DNA of 64,000 nucleotides from an uncultured Colwellia sp. GTDB taxonomy: Bacteria > Pseudomonadota > Gammaproteobacteria > Enterobacterales > Alteromonadaceae. The notes under the pieces were generated by a model. The model was not told where the DNA came from and searched no databases. It saw only the letters and a program-made list of their open reading frames with translations. Position 1 is the stretch's first letter. Each line of letters starts with the position of its first letter. Both the position numbers and the translations under genes were made by a program. The DNA lies in contig CAJXQI010000001.1 in NCBI GenBank assembly GCA_913058395.1, positions 186,001-250,000 on the forward strand. The letters are read 5' to 3'. Of this stretch, positions 46,290-56,879 are shown piece after piece.

Positions 46290-47483
46290 ATGTCTAGTTC
46301 AAGCAGTGCTAACCGTCCGTCATTTAAATGGGAAGATCCACTTTTATTCGATTCTTTATTATCTGAAGAAGAGCGAATGATCCGTGATAGTGCCCACCAA
46401 TATTGCCAAGAAAAGTTGATGCCTCGTGTACTAGAAGCCAACCGCAATGAAGTATTTGACGTTGAAATTATGCGTGAACTTGGTGAACTAGGCCTGTTAG
46501 GCGCTACATTACCGGAAAAATACGGCTGTGCTGGTGTGAATTACGTAACTTATGGTTTAGTGGCGCGTGAAGTTGAACGTGTTGATAGTGGTTACCGTAG
46601 TGCAATGAGTGTGCAGTCATCATTAGTGATGCATCCAATTTATGCCTACGGTAGTGAAGAGCAGCGCATGAAGTATTTGCCGAAGCTTGCTACTGGTGAA
46701 CATATAGGTTGTTTCGGTTTAACTGAGCCAAATTCTGGTTCAGATCCAGCGAGTATGACGACTCACGCTACAGCTGTTGAAGGCGGTTACCGCATGACAG
46801 GTAATAAAATGTGGATCACTAATTCACCTGTTGCTGACATTTTTGTTGTTTGGGCAAAGCTTGATGGTGTTATCCGCGGTTTTGTTTTAGAAAAAGGTAT
46901 GGAAGGTTTAAGCGCGCCTAAAATTGAAGGTAAATTTTCATTACGTGCATCGATTACTGGTGAAATCGTCATGGACAACGTTTTCGTACCAAGCGAGAAC
47001 ATGCTTCCTAATGTTAAAGGTTTATCTGGTCCATTTGGTTGTTTGAACAAAGCGCGTTACGGCATTGCTTGGGGCGCGTTAGGTGCGGCAGAATTCTGTT
47101 GGCATGGTGCCCGTCAATATACCCTTGACCGCGAACAGTTTGGTCGTCCATTAGCGGCAACACAATTAGTACAAAAGAAATTGGCTGATATGCAAACGGA
47201 TATCACCACTGGACTATTTGCTTGTTTGCAAGTGGGTCGATTAATGGATTCAGGTCAATTAGCACCTGAAGCTATTTCACTGATTAAACGTAACTCTTGT
47301 GGCAAAGCATTAGAAATTGCCCGAATTGCCCGAGACATGCATGGTGGTAACGGTATTGCTGATGAGTTTCATATTATTCGCCATATGATGAACCTTGAAG
47401 CCGTTAATACTTACGAAGGTACGCATGATATTCATGCCCTGATATTAGGTCGAGCGCAAACCGGCTTACAGGCTTTCTTCTAA
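46290..47483 (+). CDS. gcdH: glutaryl-CoA dehydrogenase
   Basis: A 397-residue FAD acyl-CoA dehydrogenase that oxidises and decarboxylates glutaryl-CoA to crotonyl-CoA in lysine/tryptophan breakdown. It has [30 protein letters not shown], and the C-terminal [20 protein letters not shown] with the catalytic Glu in YEGT. The [15 protein letters not shown] segment is typical of GcdH. Length is standard. Followed by its own terminator, so separate from the downstream dehydrogenase operon. Electrons would pass to ETF. Confidence 0.95.
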   Translation: MSSSSSANRPSFKWEDPLLFDSLLSEEERMIRDSAHQYCQEKLMPRVLEANRNEVFDVEIMRELGELGLLGATLPEKYGCAGVNYVTYGLVAREVERVDSGYRSAMSVQSSLVMHPIYAYGSEEQRMKYLPKLATGEHIGCFGLTEPNSGSDPASMTTHATAVEGGYRMTGNKMWITNSPVADIFVVWAKLDGVIRGFVLEKGMEGLSAPKIEGKFSLRASITGEIVMDNVFVPSENMLPNVKGLSGPFGCLNKARYGIAWGALGAAEFCWHGARQYTLDREQFGRPLAATQLVQKKLADMQTDITTGLFACLQVGRLMDSGQLAPEAISLIKRNSCGKALEIARIARDMHGGNGIADEFHIIRHMMNLEAVNTYEGTHDIHALILGRAQTGLQAFF

Positions 47484-47497
47484 AGTTAACCCAAATT

Positions 47498-47525
47498 AAA
47501 GGCGTATTAATCATACGCCTTTTGT
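47498..47525 (+). terminator. rho-independent terminator after gcdH
   Basis: AAAGGCGTAT (47498-47507) pairs perfectly with ATACGCCTTT (47513-47522), loop TAATC, followed by T-rich sequence. Confidence 0.9.
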
Positions 47526-47585
47526 TTATGAGCTTAACGAAATTCCCGCTAATAATATTCAAAAATCACAATTTCCACTGGAGAT

Positions 47586-49793
47586 ATGATGTCTGATCGT
47601 AATCAATTGGTGAAAGAAAATTTTATCAATTTTGTTCGTGCACAAACGCTACCGCAATCCTCGATTAATTTAACTCCAAGCGATGTCGGCTTATCTGCGA
47701 CAGATGTTATCGACTTGTTCGAAACTCAAGCTATGAGCCGGCACTTAGATTTACAGTCACGGGTAATGCAAAAGAAAGGGCAAAGCTTTTATACGATAGG
47801 CAGCTCAGGGCATGAAGGTAATGCGGCTTATGCGAAAGCTTTTCGTCCAACAGATATGGCATTTTTGCATTATCGCAGTGGTGCTTTTGTTATCCAACGT
47901 GGTAAACAAGTGCCAGGGCAAACTTCGCTATATGACATGTTGTTATCGTTTGCGGCTTCGAAAGACGATCCTATTTCCGGCGGACGCCATAAAGTATTAG
48001 GCAGTAAAGCGCTGTCTATTCCGCCACAAACCAGCACCATAGCGTCTCATTTACCGAAAGCGATGGGCGCGGCCTATAGTATTCCATTGGCCAAGCGCTT
48101 AGCACATCAAGGTGAAATTCCTGATGACGGTGTGATTATTTGTAACTTTGGTGATGCATCTTCAAATCACTCAACAACCCAAGGTGCGATTAACAGCACC
48201 GCATGGGCGGCGTATCAATCTATTCCTATGCCGATTGTGTTTGTTTGTGAAGATAATGGCATTGGTATTTCAACCTCAACACCTGATGGTTGGATTGCTG
48301 CTAATTACCAGAATAGAGCCGGGCTAACTTACCTGTATTGTGATGGTTTAAATATTTTAGACACTTATCAAACCGCAAAAGAAGCAGAGCGTATTGCACG
48401 TGAAATGCGTAAACCAGTATTCTTACATGTTCGAACGGTGCGTTTGTTAGGGCATGCGGGTTCTGATGCTGAGTTTGTTTATCGTGATATGGCAGATATT
48501 ACCGCCACTGAATTTCAAGACCCACTGTTACACACCGCGCGTATTATTTTAGAAAATAATATCTTAACGCCTGATGAGCTGATTAATATTTATCAGCAAG
48601 TAGAACAACGTATTGCCGTAGTTGCAGAAAATGCCGCAGGTAAAGAAAAACTAACGTCTGCTGACTCAGTTATGGCCAGTATTGTGCCGGATATTGCCAA
48701 AGCACGAAGTTCCGTTGTTGTCAGTGCAGAGCAGCGTGGCGAAATTTTTAGGCATGAAAAGCATAATCTTAAGAAAAAACAGCACTTAGCTAAATTGATT
48801 AACTGGGCATTAATGGACTTAATGGCTGAGTATCCAAACATTGTTATGTGTGGTGAAGATATTGGTAAAAAAGGTGGCGTTTATAATGTTACCGCTAAGC
48901 TTTGTGAGCGTTTCAGTAAGAATAGGGTGATTAATACCTTACTAGACGAACAAACTATTTTGGGCACCGCCATTGGTCTTGCCCATAATGGCTTTTTACC
49001 TATTCCTGAAATTCAATTTCTAGCTTATGTGCATAATGCCGAAGATCAAATTCGTGGTGAAGCAGCGACGTTGCCGTTTTTCTCTAATGGCCAATTTACT
49101 AACCCTATGGTTATTCGTATTGCTGGCTTAGCTTACCAAAAAGGTTTTGGTGGTCATTTTCATAATGATAATTCTTTTGCTGTTTTTCGTGATATTCCAG
49201 GATTAATTATTGCCTGCCCATCAAATGGTGCAGACGCCGTGGAAATGATGCGCAGCAGTGTGCGTTTAGCGCAAGAGCAACAACGTATGGTGGTGTTTTT
49301 AGAGCCGATTGCTTTATACATGACCAAAGATTTGCATCAAGAAGGCGATGGTTTGTGGACTCATGAATATCAGGCTCCAGCATTGTCAGATAACAATATT
49401 GATTTAGGTGTTAAGGTTGCTGGCTCAGGCAAGCAGTTATGTATTTTAACTTACGGCAATGGCTATTATTTATCACGCCAAGCGCAGGAACAACTTTCAG
49501 CTCAAGGTATTGATGTTCGTGTTGTTGATTTACGTTGGTTAGCACCGCTTGATGAAAAAGGTATTTTGGCACAGGTTAATGATTGTGAAAGTGTACTTAT
49601 TGTTGATGAATGTCGTCAAACCGGCTCAATCAGTGAAGCGCTAGTGACTTTGATTCATGAGCAAGCTGAAACGTTGCCTAAAATTAAGCGAGTTACCGCC
49701 AGTGATAGTTTTATTCCTTTAGGCGCGGCTGCTTATGAAGTGCTGCCATCGGTTGAAAATATAGTGACAGCGGCTACGGAGATTTGCCAATGA
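47586..49793 (+). CDS. fused alpha/beta E1-type 2-oxoacid dehydrogenase
   Basis: A 735-residue thiamine-diphosphate enzyme with E1-alpha (about 1-360) and E1-beta (about 390-735) in one chain. The TPP-binding motif is GDASSNHSTTQGAINS with VCEDNGIGIST; the beta half has CGEDIGKKGGVYNVT, PEIQFLAYVHNAEDQIRGEA and VDLRWLAPLD. It resembles branched-chain 2-oxoacid dehydrogenase E1 and would decarboxylate a 2-oxoacid, passing the acyl group to a lipoylated E2. No E2 or E3 gene lies beside it; the partner gene encodes a FabD-like acyltransferase, overlapping by 4 bp. Substrate unknown. Confidence 0.87.
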   Translation: MMSDRNQLVKENFINFVRAQTLPQSSINLTPSDVGLSATDVIDLFETQAMSRHLDLQSRVMQKKGQSFYTIGSSGHEGNAAYAKAFRPTDMAFLHYRSGAFVIQRGKQVPGQTSLYDMLLSFAASKDDPISGGRHKVLGSKALSIPPQTSTIASHLPKAMGAAYSIPLAKRLAHQGEIPDDGVIICNFGDASSNHSTTQGAINSTAWAAYQSIPMPIVFVCEDNGIGISTSTPDGWIAANYQNRAGLTYLYCDGLNILDTYQTAKEAERIAREMRKPVFLHVRTVRLLGHAGSDAEFVYRDMADITATEFQDPLLHTARIILENNILTPDELINIYQQVEQRIAVVAENAAGKEKLTSADSVMASIVPDIAKARSSVVVSAEQRGEIFRHEKHNLKKKQHLAKLINWALMDLMAEYPNIVMCGEDIGKKGGVYNVTAKLCERFSKNRVINTLLDEQTILGTAIGLAHNGFLPIPEIQFLAYVHNAEDQIRGEAATLPFFSNGQFTNPMVIRIAGLAYQKGFGGHFHNDNSFAVFRDIPGLIIACPSNGADAVEMMRSSVRLAQEQQRMVVFLEPIALYMTKDLHQEGDGLWTHEYQAPALSDNNIDLGVKVAGSGKQLCILTYGNGYYLSRQAQEQLSAQGIDVRVVDLRWLAPLDEKGILAQVNDCESVLIVDECRQTGSISEALVTLIHEQAETLPKIKRVTASDSFIPLGAAAYEVLPSVENIVTAATEICQ

Positions 49794-50857
49794 GTTCATC
49801 AGTAGAACAGTCAGTAAAAAAGAAGCAACGCGCAGTGGTTATTTGTCCTGGTCGCGGTACGTACAATAAAGAAGAGTTAGGTTACTTACAGCGCTTACAC
49901 AGCGATAAAACAGAAATTATTTCTTTGATAGATGATTATCGTGATAGTCAGGGACAAATGAAAGTTTCTGAACTTGATGGTATGGATAACTATAGTATGC
50001 GCGTGCATACCGCTGGAGAAAATGCCTCAGCACTTATTTATGCTTGCGCGCTATCAGATTACCAAACGATTAATAAAGAAGAGTTTGATGTTGTTGCCGT
50101 TACAGGTAACTCCATGGGCTGGTATATCGCCTTAGCGGTTGCTGGCGCATTAGCCCAGCCACAAGCAATAGAATTAATTAATACCATGGGTTCAATGATG
50201 ACTAATGGCTTGGTCGGCGGTCAGATGATTTATCCAATTATTAACGATGACTGGCAAATTGATGCTGAAAAAGAACAGCAAGTGATGCAATGGCTAGCCG
50301 AAGTAAATCAAGATAGTGCTTGTGATGTGCATGTTTCTATTAACTTAGGTGGCTACATTGTTTTTGGTGGTAATAAAGCAGGCTTGAAAGCGTTAGAAGC
50401 CGTATTGCCTGTTGTGCAAGACAGGTATCCGATGAACTTGTTTAACCATGCTGCTTTTCACACGCCATTGCTAAAAGATGTTTCTAAGCAAGCAATGGAG
50501 CAACTTTCAGCCGATATGTTTTCAACTCCGAAAGTGCCTCTTATCGACGGCTTAGGGCAAGTATGGCAACCTTACAGTTGCGATACCAAGCAACTTTATA
50601 ATTACACCCTAGATACGCAAGTGGTAGCGCCATATAACTTTTCGAAAGCAATTGAAGTAGCGATTAAAGAGTTTGCTCCCGATAAGTTAATTATTCTAGG
50701 ACCTGGGGCAACATTAGGCGGCGCTGTTGCGCAAAGTTTAATTGCTCATCAATGGCTAGACTTGCAAACCAAGGCTGATTTTATTGCCCAACAGAAACAA
50801 GATCCGTTTATTCTTGCGATGGGATTAAGTGAACAACGTAAGTTAGTTGTTGAATAA
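49790..50857 (+). CDS. FabD-like acyltransferase domain protein
   Basis: A 355-residue protein with the malonyl-CoA:ACP transacylase fold. The nucleophile elbow is VAVTGNSMGWYIALAVAGAL (GxSxG as GNSMG), a VHVSINLGGYIVFGG segment follows, and FNHAAFHTPLLKDV contains the likely catalytic His. The usual acyl-selective Arg region is not clear. Start is the ATG at 49790, overlapping the E1 stop (ATGA). It is shortened and diverged compared with housekeeping FabD and lies outside a fatty-acid cluster. It may transfer the acyl group generated by the fused E1 enzyme. Exact donor and acceptor unknown. Confidence 0.8.
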   Translation: MSSSVEQSVKKKQRAVVICPGRGTYNKEELGYLQRLHSDKTEIISLIDDYRDSQGQMKVSELDGMDNYSMRVHTAGENASALIYACALSDYQTINKEEFDVVAVTGNSMGWYIALAVAGALAQPQAIELINTMGSMMTNGLVGGQMIYPIINDDWQIDAEKEQQVMQWLAEVNQDSACDVHVSINLGGYIVFGGNKAGLKALEAVLPVVQDRYPMNLFNHAAFHTPLLKDVSKQAMEQLSADMFSTPKVPLIDGLGQVWQPYSCDTKQLYNYTLDTQVVAPYNFSKAIEVAIKEFAPDKLIILGPGATLGGAVAQSLIAHQWLDLQTKADFIAQQKQDPFILAMGLSEQRKLVVE

Positions 50858-50951
50858 AAGAAGATAAAACACTGGGTATAAAATAAAAAATGGCTGAATA
50901 TTTTTTTATTTTATACAATAGGCGTTAGATATTTCCGTTTTGAGCTAAATA

Positions 50952-51434
50952 ATGACAACAAGCCGTAAAAAAAATGAAGCAGAATTAATTTTAGCATTTA
51001 AAGCTTTGTTAAAAGAGCAATGCTATGGTTCGCAAAGCCAGTTGGCTGATGCGCTTGCTGAGCAAGGCTTTAAGAATATGTCGCAAGCGAAAATATCCCG
51101 TTTGTTATCTAAACTTGGCGCTGTAAAAATGCGTAATGCCAGTGAGCAAGTGGTTTACATTCTACCTGACGAACTTGCTGTGCCTAAATCAAAGCAAGCC
51201 ATTCAATCTGTCGTTATTAGTGTTAAACACAATAATATGCAGATTATTTTAAAAACAGGTATTGGTGGCGCACCGCTAATTTCAAGAATGTTAGACAGTT
51301 TAGGTGAGTCGACAGGCATTCTCGGCACATTAGCCGGCGATGACACGATATTTATCGCACCAACGGATGTAAATCGTATTGGTGAAATAACTAAAGAAAT
51401 TAGCTTATTGCTCGGTGTTTCAACACAAAGTTAG
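50952..51434 (+). CDS. argR: arginine repressor
   Basis: A 160-residue regulator. The N-terminal winged helix (about 1-75) has GSQSQLADALAEQGFKNMSQAKISRLL; the C-terminal hexamerisation and arginine-binding domain (about 85-155) has TGIGGAPLISRMLDSL and TLAGDDTIFIAP with the Asp pair contacting arginine. It represses arginine biosynthesis in response to arginine. A TGAATATTTT half-site resembling an ARG box lies 50-60 bp upstream, so autoregulation is plausible. Followed by a terminator. Confidence 0.95.
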   Translation: MTTSRKKNEAELILAFKALLKEQCYGSQSQLADALAEQGFKNMSQAKISRLLSKLGAVKMRNASEQVVYILPDELAVPKSKQAIQSVVISVKHNNMQIILKTGIGGAPLISRMLDSLGESTGILGTLAGDDTIFIAPTDVNRIGEITKEISLLLGVSTQS

Positions 51435-51461
51435 TTTTAGCTATTTAAAACATTATGACCG

Positions 51462-51493
51462 AAAAGGGTGAACAATGATTGTTTACCCTTTTT
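51462..51493 (+). terminator. rho-independent terminator after argR
   Basis: AAAAGGGTGAACA pairs with TGTTTACCCTTTT (one mismatch), followed by a short T-run. Confidence 0.85.
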
Positions 51494-51616
51494 ATGTTCA
51501 GGATGAACGGTATATCGCGGGTGCATGGATGCGCAAGAGCGTGTATGTTCAGGATGAACGGTCAGTTAAAAACTAAGTAGCTACATCCATGTAGGTAATA
51601 TCGCGGGCGCATGCTC
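51494..51616. repeat. hairpin repeat copies related to 27200-27301
   Basis: A full 51-bp unit at 51494-51544 is followed by a partial one from 51545 and a fragment with CTAC-atccat-GTAG (51581-51594), i.e. the second hairpin in the opposite orientation. Stem bases differ from the first locus but complementarity is kept (GTTC/GAAC for GTAC/GTAC, GTGC/GCGC for TCAC/GTGA). Confidence 0.8.
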
Positions 51617-51620
51617 GTTC

Positions 51621-52721
51621 TTAATCATCCGTGCTCGTATTATCAAAAATATATCGAGACTTACTATAAAAAGGCTGTTCAGGGCGTAAAATAGTATTCT
51701 TGATATCGGCAGCTGAATTCATATTTGCTAGTCTCAAAGGTTCAAAGCAAAAAGCATCATGTTTTTGATAGCAGTAATCATTTTTGCCCACTCGACTTCC
51801 ATCAATGTAATTTGCCGTGTATAGAATTAAGCAGGGTTGGTCTGAATATAGAGTTAAACGTCGGCCTGATTTGGGATCAACAGCTTGTGCGGTAAAGTTA
51901 TTACCTGAAATAGCATCATTAGTTGTTAGCCAATAATTGTCAAAACCTTTAGCGATTTTTACCTGTTCATCGTTACTGTCAATATTTTCACTTAACGCTG
52001 TTGAGTTGCTAAAGTCATGCGCAGTGTTGGCAACATTTCGTATTTCTCCCGTTGGATAAATACGCTCATCCATCGGCAAAAAGTGGTCAGCATTTAATTG
52101 CACTAAATGCTTAGATACATTGCCAGCGTTATGGCCAGCAAGGTTAAAATAACTATGTTGGGTAAGATTCACAACCGTAGTTTTGTCTGTACTAGCGAAA
52201 TACTCAACCGATAATTCATTGGTTTTATTTAAGCTATATTTAACCGTAAAAGTGACATTGCCGGGGAAGCCGTTGTCTCCATCAGGGCTAGTGTGCCTTA
52301 AGGTTAAATTAGCTTCCGCGTCGGAAAGCTCTGTTGTTGCTTGCCAAAGTTGCTTATTAAGAGCATTAACGCCGCCATGTAGTTGGTTGTCATTGTTGTT
52401 AATGCTGAGTTGATAAGTTGTATCTTCAATGACTAATTCACCTTTATCTATTCGTCCAGCATAACGGCCAATGACTGCACCTAAATAATATGGGTCTGCT
52501 TCATACGCTTTTACATTATCGTAACCAAGAACGATATCGGCAGAAACTTGGTTTTTATCTAAAGTTTCTAAAGCAACAATAATAGCACCGTAATTGCTGA
52601 TTTTAATGCAAAGTCCATCGGCATTCGACAATGTATAAAGTTGTGCATTTTCGCCAGAGCCTAGTGTGCCAAAACTGCTTTGAATAATAGATAAGTGCTT
52701 ATTTGAAGTTTCGCTAGGCAT
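51621..52721 (-). CDS. galM: aldose 1-epimerase (mutarotase)
   Basis: A 366-residue enzyme interconverting alpha and beta anomers of aldoses such as galactose. Family residues: NDNQLHGGVNALNK with the first His, VVNLTQHSYFNLAGH with the catalytic His, DGNNGFPG-like segment (present as DGDNGFPGNVTF), and CFEPLRLANMNS with the catalytic Glu. No signal peptide, so cytoplasmic. It stands alone between hairpin repeats and ispB on the minus strand, without other galactose genes nearby. Confidence 0.93.
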   Translation of the reverse strand: MPSETSNKHLSIIQSSFGTLGSGENAQLYTLSNADGLCIKISNYGAIIVALETLDKNQVSADIVLGYDNVKAYEADPYYLGAVIGRYAGRIDKGELVIEDTTYQLSINNNDNQLHGGVNALNKQLWQATTELSDAEANLTLRHTSPDGDNGFPGNVTFTVKYSLNKTNELSVEYFASTDKTTVVNLTQHSYFNLAGHNAGNVSKHLVQLNADHFLPMDERIYPTGEIRNVANTAHDFSNSTALSENIDSNDEQVKIAKGFDNYWLTTNDAISGNNFTAQAVDPKSGRRLTLYSDQPCLILYTANYIDGSRVGKNDYCYQKHDAFCFEPLRLANMNSAADIKNTILRPEQPFYSKSRYIFDNTSTDD

Positions 52722-52864
52722 ACATTTTTCATTTTAGGGTTCTTAAGTAAGAAGACTATAACAAATGCATTTATAAGATTACTAGCGCTTGAGAAATGAT
52801 TACCAGAATTATAAAGGGGGAAAAGCTAAGCAACAGCTAAAAAATTAACTATTGCTTGAATATG

Positions 52865-53836
52865 TTAGTGGCTGCGATTTGCTGCAATATGAGCGAGTGA
52901 AATAAGTGCTTGTTTATGCTCTGATTCAGGTAAGTTAGTTAAAGCATTAATCGCTTTGTCGGCTTCTTGCTCTGCTTTTTTCTGAGTATATACTAATGAG
53001 CCAGTTTGCTTCATTGCGGCAAGGATTTCTTCAAGGTGGTCCATACCATCGCCATTTTTAATTGCGCTATGAATCAAAGCGCTTTGTTGCTCATTACCAT
53101 GTCTCATTGCGTAAAGTAGCGGTAATGTCGGTTTCCCTTCAGCTAAGTCATCACCAACATTCTTACCCATTTCTTGCGCATCTGCGGTGTAATCCATAAT
53201 GTCGTCAACTAACTGAAATGCCGTACCTAAATGCTTGCCGTAATTAAGCATCGCCATTTCTGTTTCATTATCTTGATTAGCGATTACTGCAGCTAGGCGT
53301 GTTGCGGCTTCAAATAACTTAGCGGTTTTGCAGTAAATTACCTGCATGTAACTTTCTTCAGTGGTGTCGGGGTCATTACAGTTCATTAACTGCAATACTT
53401 CACCTTCGGCGATAATATTAGTCGCATCTGAAAGTATATTCATAACTTGTAAGTTATTAAGCTCGCTCATCATTTGAAATGAACGAGAATATAAAAAGTC
53501 ACCTACTAATACACTGGCACTATTGCCAAACATGGCATTTGCTGTTTCACGGCCTCGACGCATATTAGACTCATCTACTACATCATCATGAAGTAATGTA
53601 GAAGTATGAATAAATTCGATAATAGCGGCGAGTTGTAAATGTTCACTGCCTTCGTAACCCATCGCTCTTGAAGCTAGTACGGTTAGAAGAGGGCGCATGC
53701 GCTTGCCGCCGCCATTAACAATATAAATACCTAACTGATTGATTAAGGCAACGTCTGAATGGAGCTTCGAAAAGATAAGGTCGTTGACCGCTGTCATGTC
53801 TTGTTGAGTCAAAGATTGGATGTTTTTGATATTCAT
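52865..53836 (-). CDS. ispB: octaprenyl diphosphate synthase
   Basis: A 323-residue trans-prenyltransferase elongating farnesyl diphosphate to the octaprenyl side chain of ubiquinone and menaquinone. Both Asp-rich motifs are intact (LLHDDVVDES and QLVDDIMDYT), plus GGGKRMRPLL. The ATG at 53836 gives exactly the E. coli IspB length; upstream in-frame codons would extend into the promoter shared with rplU. The divergent ispB//rplU-rpmA-obgE arrangement is standard in gammaproteobacteria. Confidence 0.95.
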   Translation of the reverse strand: MNIKNIQSLTQQDMTAVNDLIFSKLHSDVALINQLGIYIVNGGGKRMRPLLTVLASRAMGYEGSEHLQLAAIIEFIHTSTLLHDDVVDESNMRRGRETANAMFGNSASVLVGDFLYSRSFQMMSELNNLQVMNILSDATNIIAEGEVLQLMNCNDPDTTEESYMQVIYCKTAKLFEAATRLAAVIANQDNETEMAMLNYGKHLGTAFQLVDDIMDYTADAQEMGKNVGDDLAEGKPTLPLLYAMRHGNEQQSALIHSAIKNGDGMDHLEEILAAMKQTGSLVYTQKKAEQEADKAINALTNLPESEHKQALISLAHIAANRSH

Positions 53837-54014
53837 AAAGCGTAACGAGCTGCCTTTCATGTTATAGTGTACAAAATATTTCAAAGCTAATTTTACACGA
53901 AATTCATAATGATAGAAGTTTTCTAAGTGATAAGTTTTCACTTAAGTAATTATTATAATAAATCATTACTTTTATGCTTGCCCTATCAGATATCTTCGCG
54001 TAGAATTCGCGCCC

Positions 54015-54020
54015 TATAAT
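54015..54020 (+). promoter_or_regulatory. candidate -10 element for rplU
   Basis: TATAAT lies 50 bp before the rplU ATG in the ispB/rplU divergent region. The -35 region is weak, so this is a candidate only. Confidence 0.4.
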
Positions 54021-54069
54021 TTTAAATTTAAGCGTCATCTCATAGATAGTGACGCAGTACGGAGTAGCT

Positions 54070-54381
54070 ATGTACGCGGTATTCCAAAGCGGTGGTAAAC
54101 AGCATCGTGTAACTGAAGGCCAAACAGTTCGTTTAGAGAAAATTGAACTTGAAATTGGTGCAGCAGTAGAATTCGAAAACGTTTTAATGATCGCCGATGG
54201 CGAGAACATCAATGTAGGTGCACCTTACATTGCTGGTGGTAAAGTTGTGGCAGAGGTTGTAACTCAAGGTCGCGCTGATAAAGTTAAAATTGTTAAATTT
54301 AAACGTCGTAAGCATTCACGTAAATCAGCTGGCCATCGTCAATGGTTTACTGAAGTGAAAATTACTGGCATTAACGGCTAA
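54070..54381 (+). CDS. rplU: 50S ribosomal protein L21
   Basis: A 103-residue ribosomal protein beginning [18 protein letters not shown], with [19 protein letters not shown] near the end, the standard length and sequence pattern. The ATG at 54070 (GGAG ribosome-binding site) is preferred over an upstream in-frame codon at 54049. Binds 23S rRNA in the large subunit. In operon with rpmA, 16 bp downstream. Confidence 0.97.
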   Translation: MYAVFQSGGKQHRVTEGQTVRLEKIELEIGAAVEFENVLMIADGENINVGAPYIAGGKVVAEVVTQGRADKVKIVKFKRRKHSRKSAGHRQWFTEVKITGING

Positions 54382-54397
54382 TTAGGAGCGATTTACA

Positions 54398-54655
54398 ATG
54401 GCACATAAGAAAGCTGCAGGTAGTACACGTAACGGTCGTGATTCAGAAGCTAAACGCCTAGGTGTTAAGCGTTTTGGTGGCGAAGCTGTTTTAGCAGGTA
54501 ACATTATTGTTCGTCAACGTGGTACTAAATTCCACGCTGGTAACAACATGGGTATCGGTAAAGACCACACTTTATTTGCTTTATCTGACGGTAAAGTACA
54601 ATTTGAAGTTAAAGGTCCTAAAAACCGTAAGTTTGTAAGCATTATCGCTGAATAA
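54398..54655 (+). CDS. rpmA: 50S ribosomal protein L27
   Basis: An 85-residue protein starting [20 protein letters not shown], the conserved N-terminus that reaches the peptidyl-transferase centre. No N-terminal cleavage extension of the Firmicutes kind. Preceded by AGGAG, followed by a strong terminator that separates it from obgE. Confidence 0.97.
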   Translation: MAHKKAAGSTRNGRDSEAKRLGVKRFGGEAVLAGNIIVRQRGTKFHAGNNMGIGKDHTLFALSDGKVQFEVKGPKNRKFVSIIAE

Positions 54656-54670
54656 TAGCTTTCAAACTTA

Positions 54671-54702
54671 AAAAACCCTGCTGTTATGCAGGGTTTTTTT
54701 TT
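54671..54702 (+). terminator. rho-independent terminator after rpmA
   Basis: AAAAACCCTGC (54671-54681) pairs with GCAGGGTTTTT (54688-54698), loop TGTTAT, with nine T residues in total. Confidence 0.94.
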
Positions 54703-54716
54703 GCACTGAAATAATT

Positions 54717-54878
54717 TATACCAATCAGATTAACTAAGTGCTCTTTTTAAATGGCCTAAATCTCCAATAACATCGTTGCTTTCATTCCCAATAGCCAGCT
54801 ATTGGTCAATCTAGCACCTTATTCTTGAAAATTTATCCTCATTAAAATCTGACCTATTAATTAATTTGATTGGTATTA
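54717..54878. mobile_element. MITE-like element with terminal inverted repeats
   Basis: A ~160-bp non-coding segment between rpmA and obgE bounded by TATACCAATCAGATTAA (54717-54733) and TTAATTTGATTGGTATTA (54861-54878), which are imperfect inverted repeats flanked by AT-rich sequence. ATACCAAT-ended elements of this size are common in Alteromonadales. It has no open reading frame. The rest of the 325-bp gap holds the rpmA terminator and the obgE promoter. Confidence 0.65.
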
Positions 54879-54935
54879 ATTGTTAATTTTTGTATAAAAA
54901 ATGACTTTGTTTAAACTTAATTAAGCAAAATCATT

Positions 54936-54941
54936 TATAAT
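54936..54941 (+). promoter_or_regulatory. candidate -10 element for obgE
   Basis: TATAAT lies 40 bp before the obgE ATG; the -35 box is unclear. The obgE message would thus start after the MITE-like element. Confidence 0.4.
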
Positions 54942-54965
54942 AGTTCGCAGAAATAAAGTTTTGGA

Positions 54966-56141
<1,176 letters not shown>

Positions 56142-56184
56142 TAAGAGTTTTTTATTCACCGACTTTTATTAAAGTCTTTGTTTT

Positions 56185-56222
56185 AAAGGTGCATTTGTAT
56201 AATTACATTTGCGCCTTTTTTG
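56185..56222 (+). terminator. rho-independent terminator after obgE
   Basis: AAAGGTGCA...TGCGCCTTT forms an imperfect long hairpin (56185-56217) ending in a run of Ts. Confidence 0.75.
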
Positions 56223-56283
56223 TTGCCTTTAATCACGTATAATATTTTTATATCGAGTTAATCTAAAAATAAAAAGAGTGATT

Positions 56284-56775
56284 ATGACCATACTATCTAT
56301 GATTGTGGCACATGCTGATAACAGAGTTATTGGCAAAGATAATGATATGCCATGGCATTTACCAGCAGATCTCGCCTATTTTAAAAGAACAACACTGGGT
56401 AAGCCGATTATTATGGGACGAAAAACCTATGAATCGATTGGTCGACCTTTGCCTGGTCGTAAAAATATTGTTATTTCGCGTGATGAGGAGTATCGAGCAG
56501 AAGGTGTTGAAGTTGTTGGCTCTGTGGAAGCTGCATTAGCATTAGTAAGTGATGTTGAAGAGGTAATGGTGATTGGTGGAGGTGCAATATATAAACATTG
56601 CTTACCAGCTGCACAACGCCTTTATATTACCCATATTGATGCTAATATTGCTGGCGACACTTATTTTCCTGAGTATGACCTTAATGATTGGCAGTTAGGA
56701 GTAAGTGAAGTTAAGGCTGCAGATGAGAAAAATAATTACCAATTACGTTTTAACGTTTACGAACGAAATTTTTAG
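56284..56775 (+). CDS. folA: dihydrofolate reductase
   Basis: A 163-residue enzyme reducing dihydrofolate to tetrahydrofolate with NADPH. Seen: MIVAHADNRVIGKDNDMPWHLPADL with the catalytic acid in the usual position, IIMGRKTYESIGRPLPGRKN, and VMVIGGGAIYKHCLP. The ATG at 56284 follows a GAG ribosome-binding site; a GTG two codons upstream is possible. TATAAT at 56238-56243 is a candidate -10. Monocistronic. Confidence 0.96.
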   Translation: MTILSMIVAHADNRVIGKDNDMPWHLPADLAYFKRTTLGKPIIMGRKTYESIGRPLPGRKNIVISRDEEYRAEGVEVVGSVEAALALVSDVEEVMVIGGGAIYKHCLPAAQRLYITHIDANIAGDTYFPEYDLNDWQLGVSEVKAADEKNNYQLRFNVYERNF

Positions 56776-56802
56776 TCAGTTATTTAATTATTTTTTGACA
56801 TA

Positions 56803-56829
56803 AAAAAGAGCGCTGATAGCGCTCTTTTT
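56803..56829. terminator. bidirectional terminator between folA and chemotaxis gene
   Basis: AAAAAGAGCGCT (56803-56814) and AGCGCTCTTTTT (56818-56829) form a perfect 12-bp stem with loop GAT; A- and T-runs on both sides make it usable on both strands. Confidence 0.93.
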
Positions 56830-56879
56830 ATTTTAGAAGAAAACTCATATTCAAATGAGCAATTAAGTTCTTAGAATAT

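Noticed and set aside
53837-53941. N-terminal extension of ispB
   Set aside because: The added residues are not conserved, overlap the promoter of rplU, and the ATG at 53836 gives the exact usual length.
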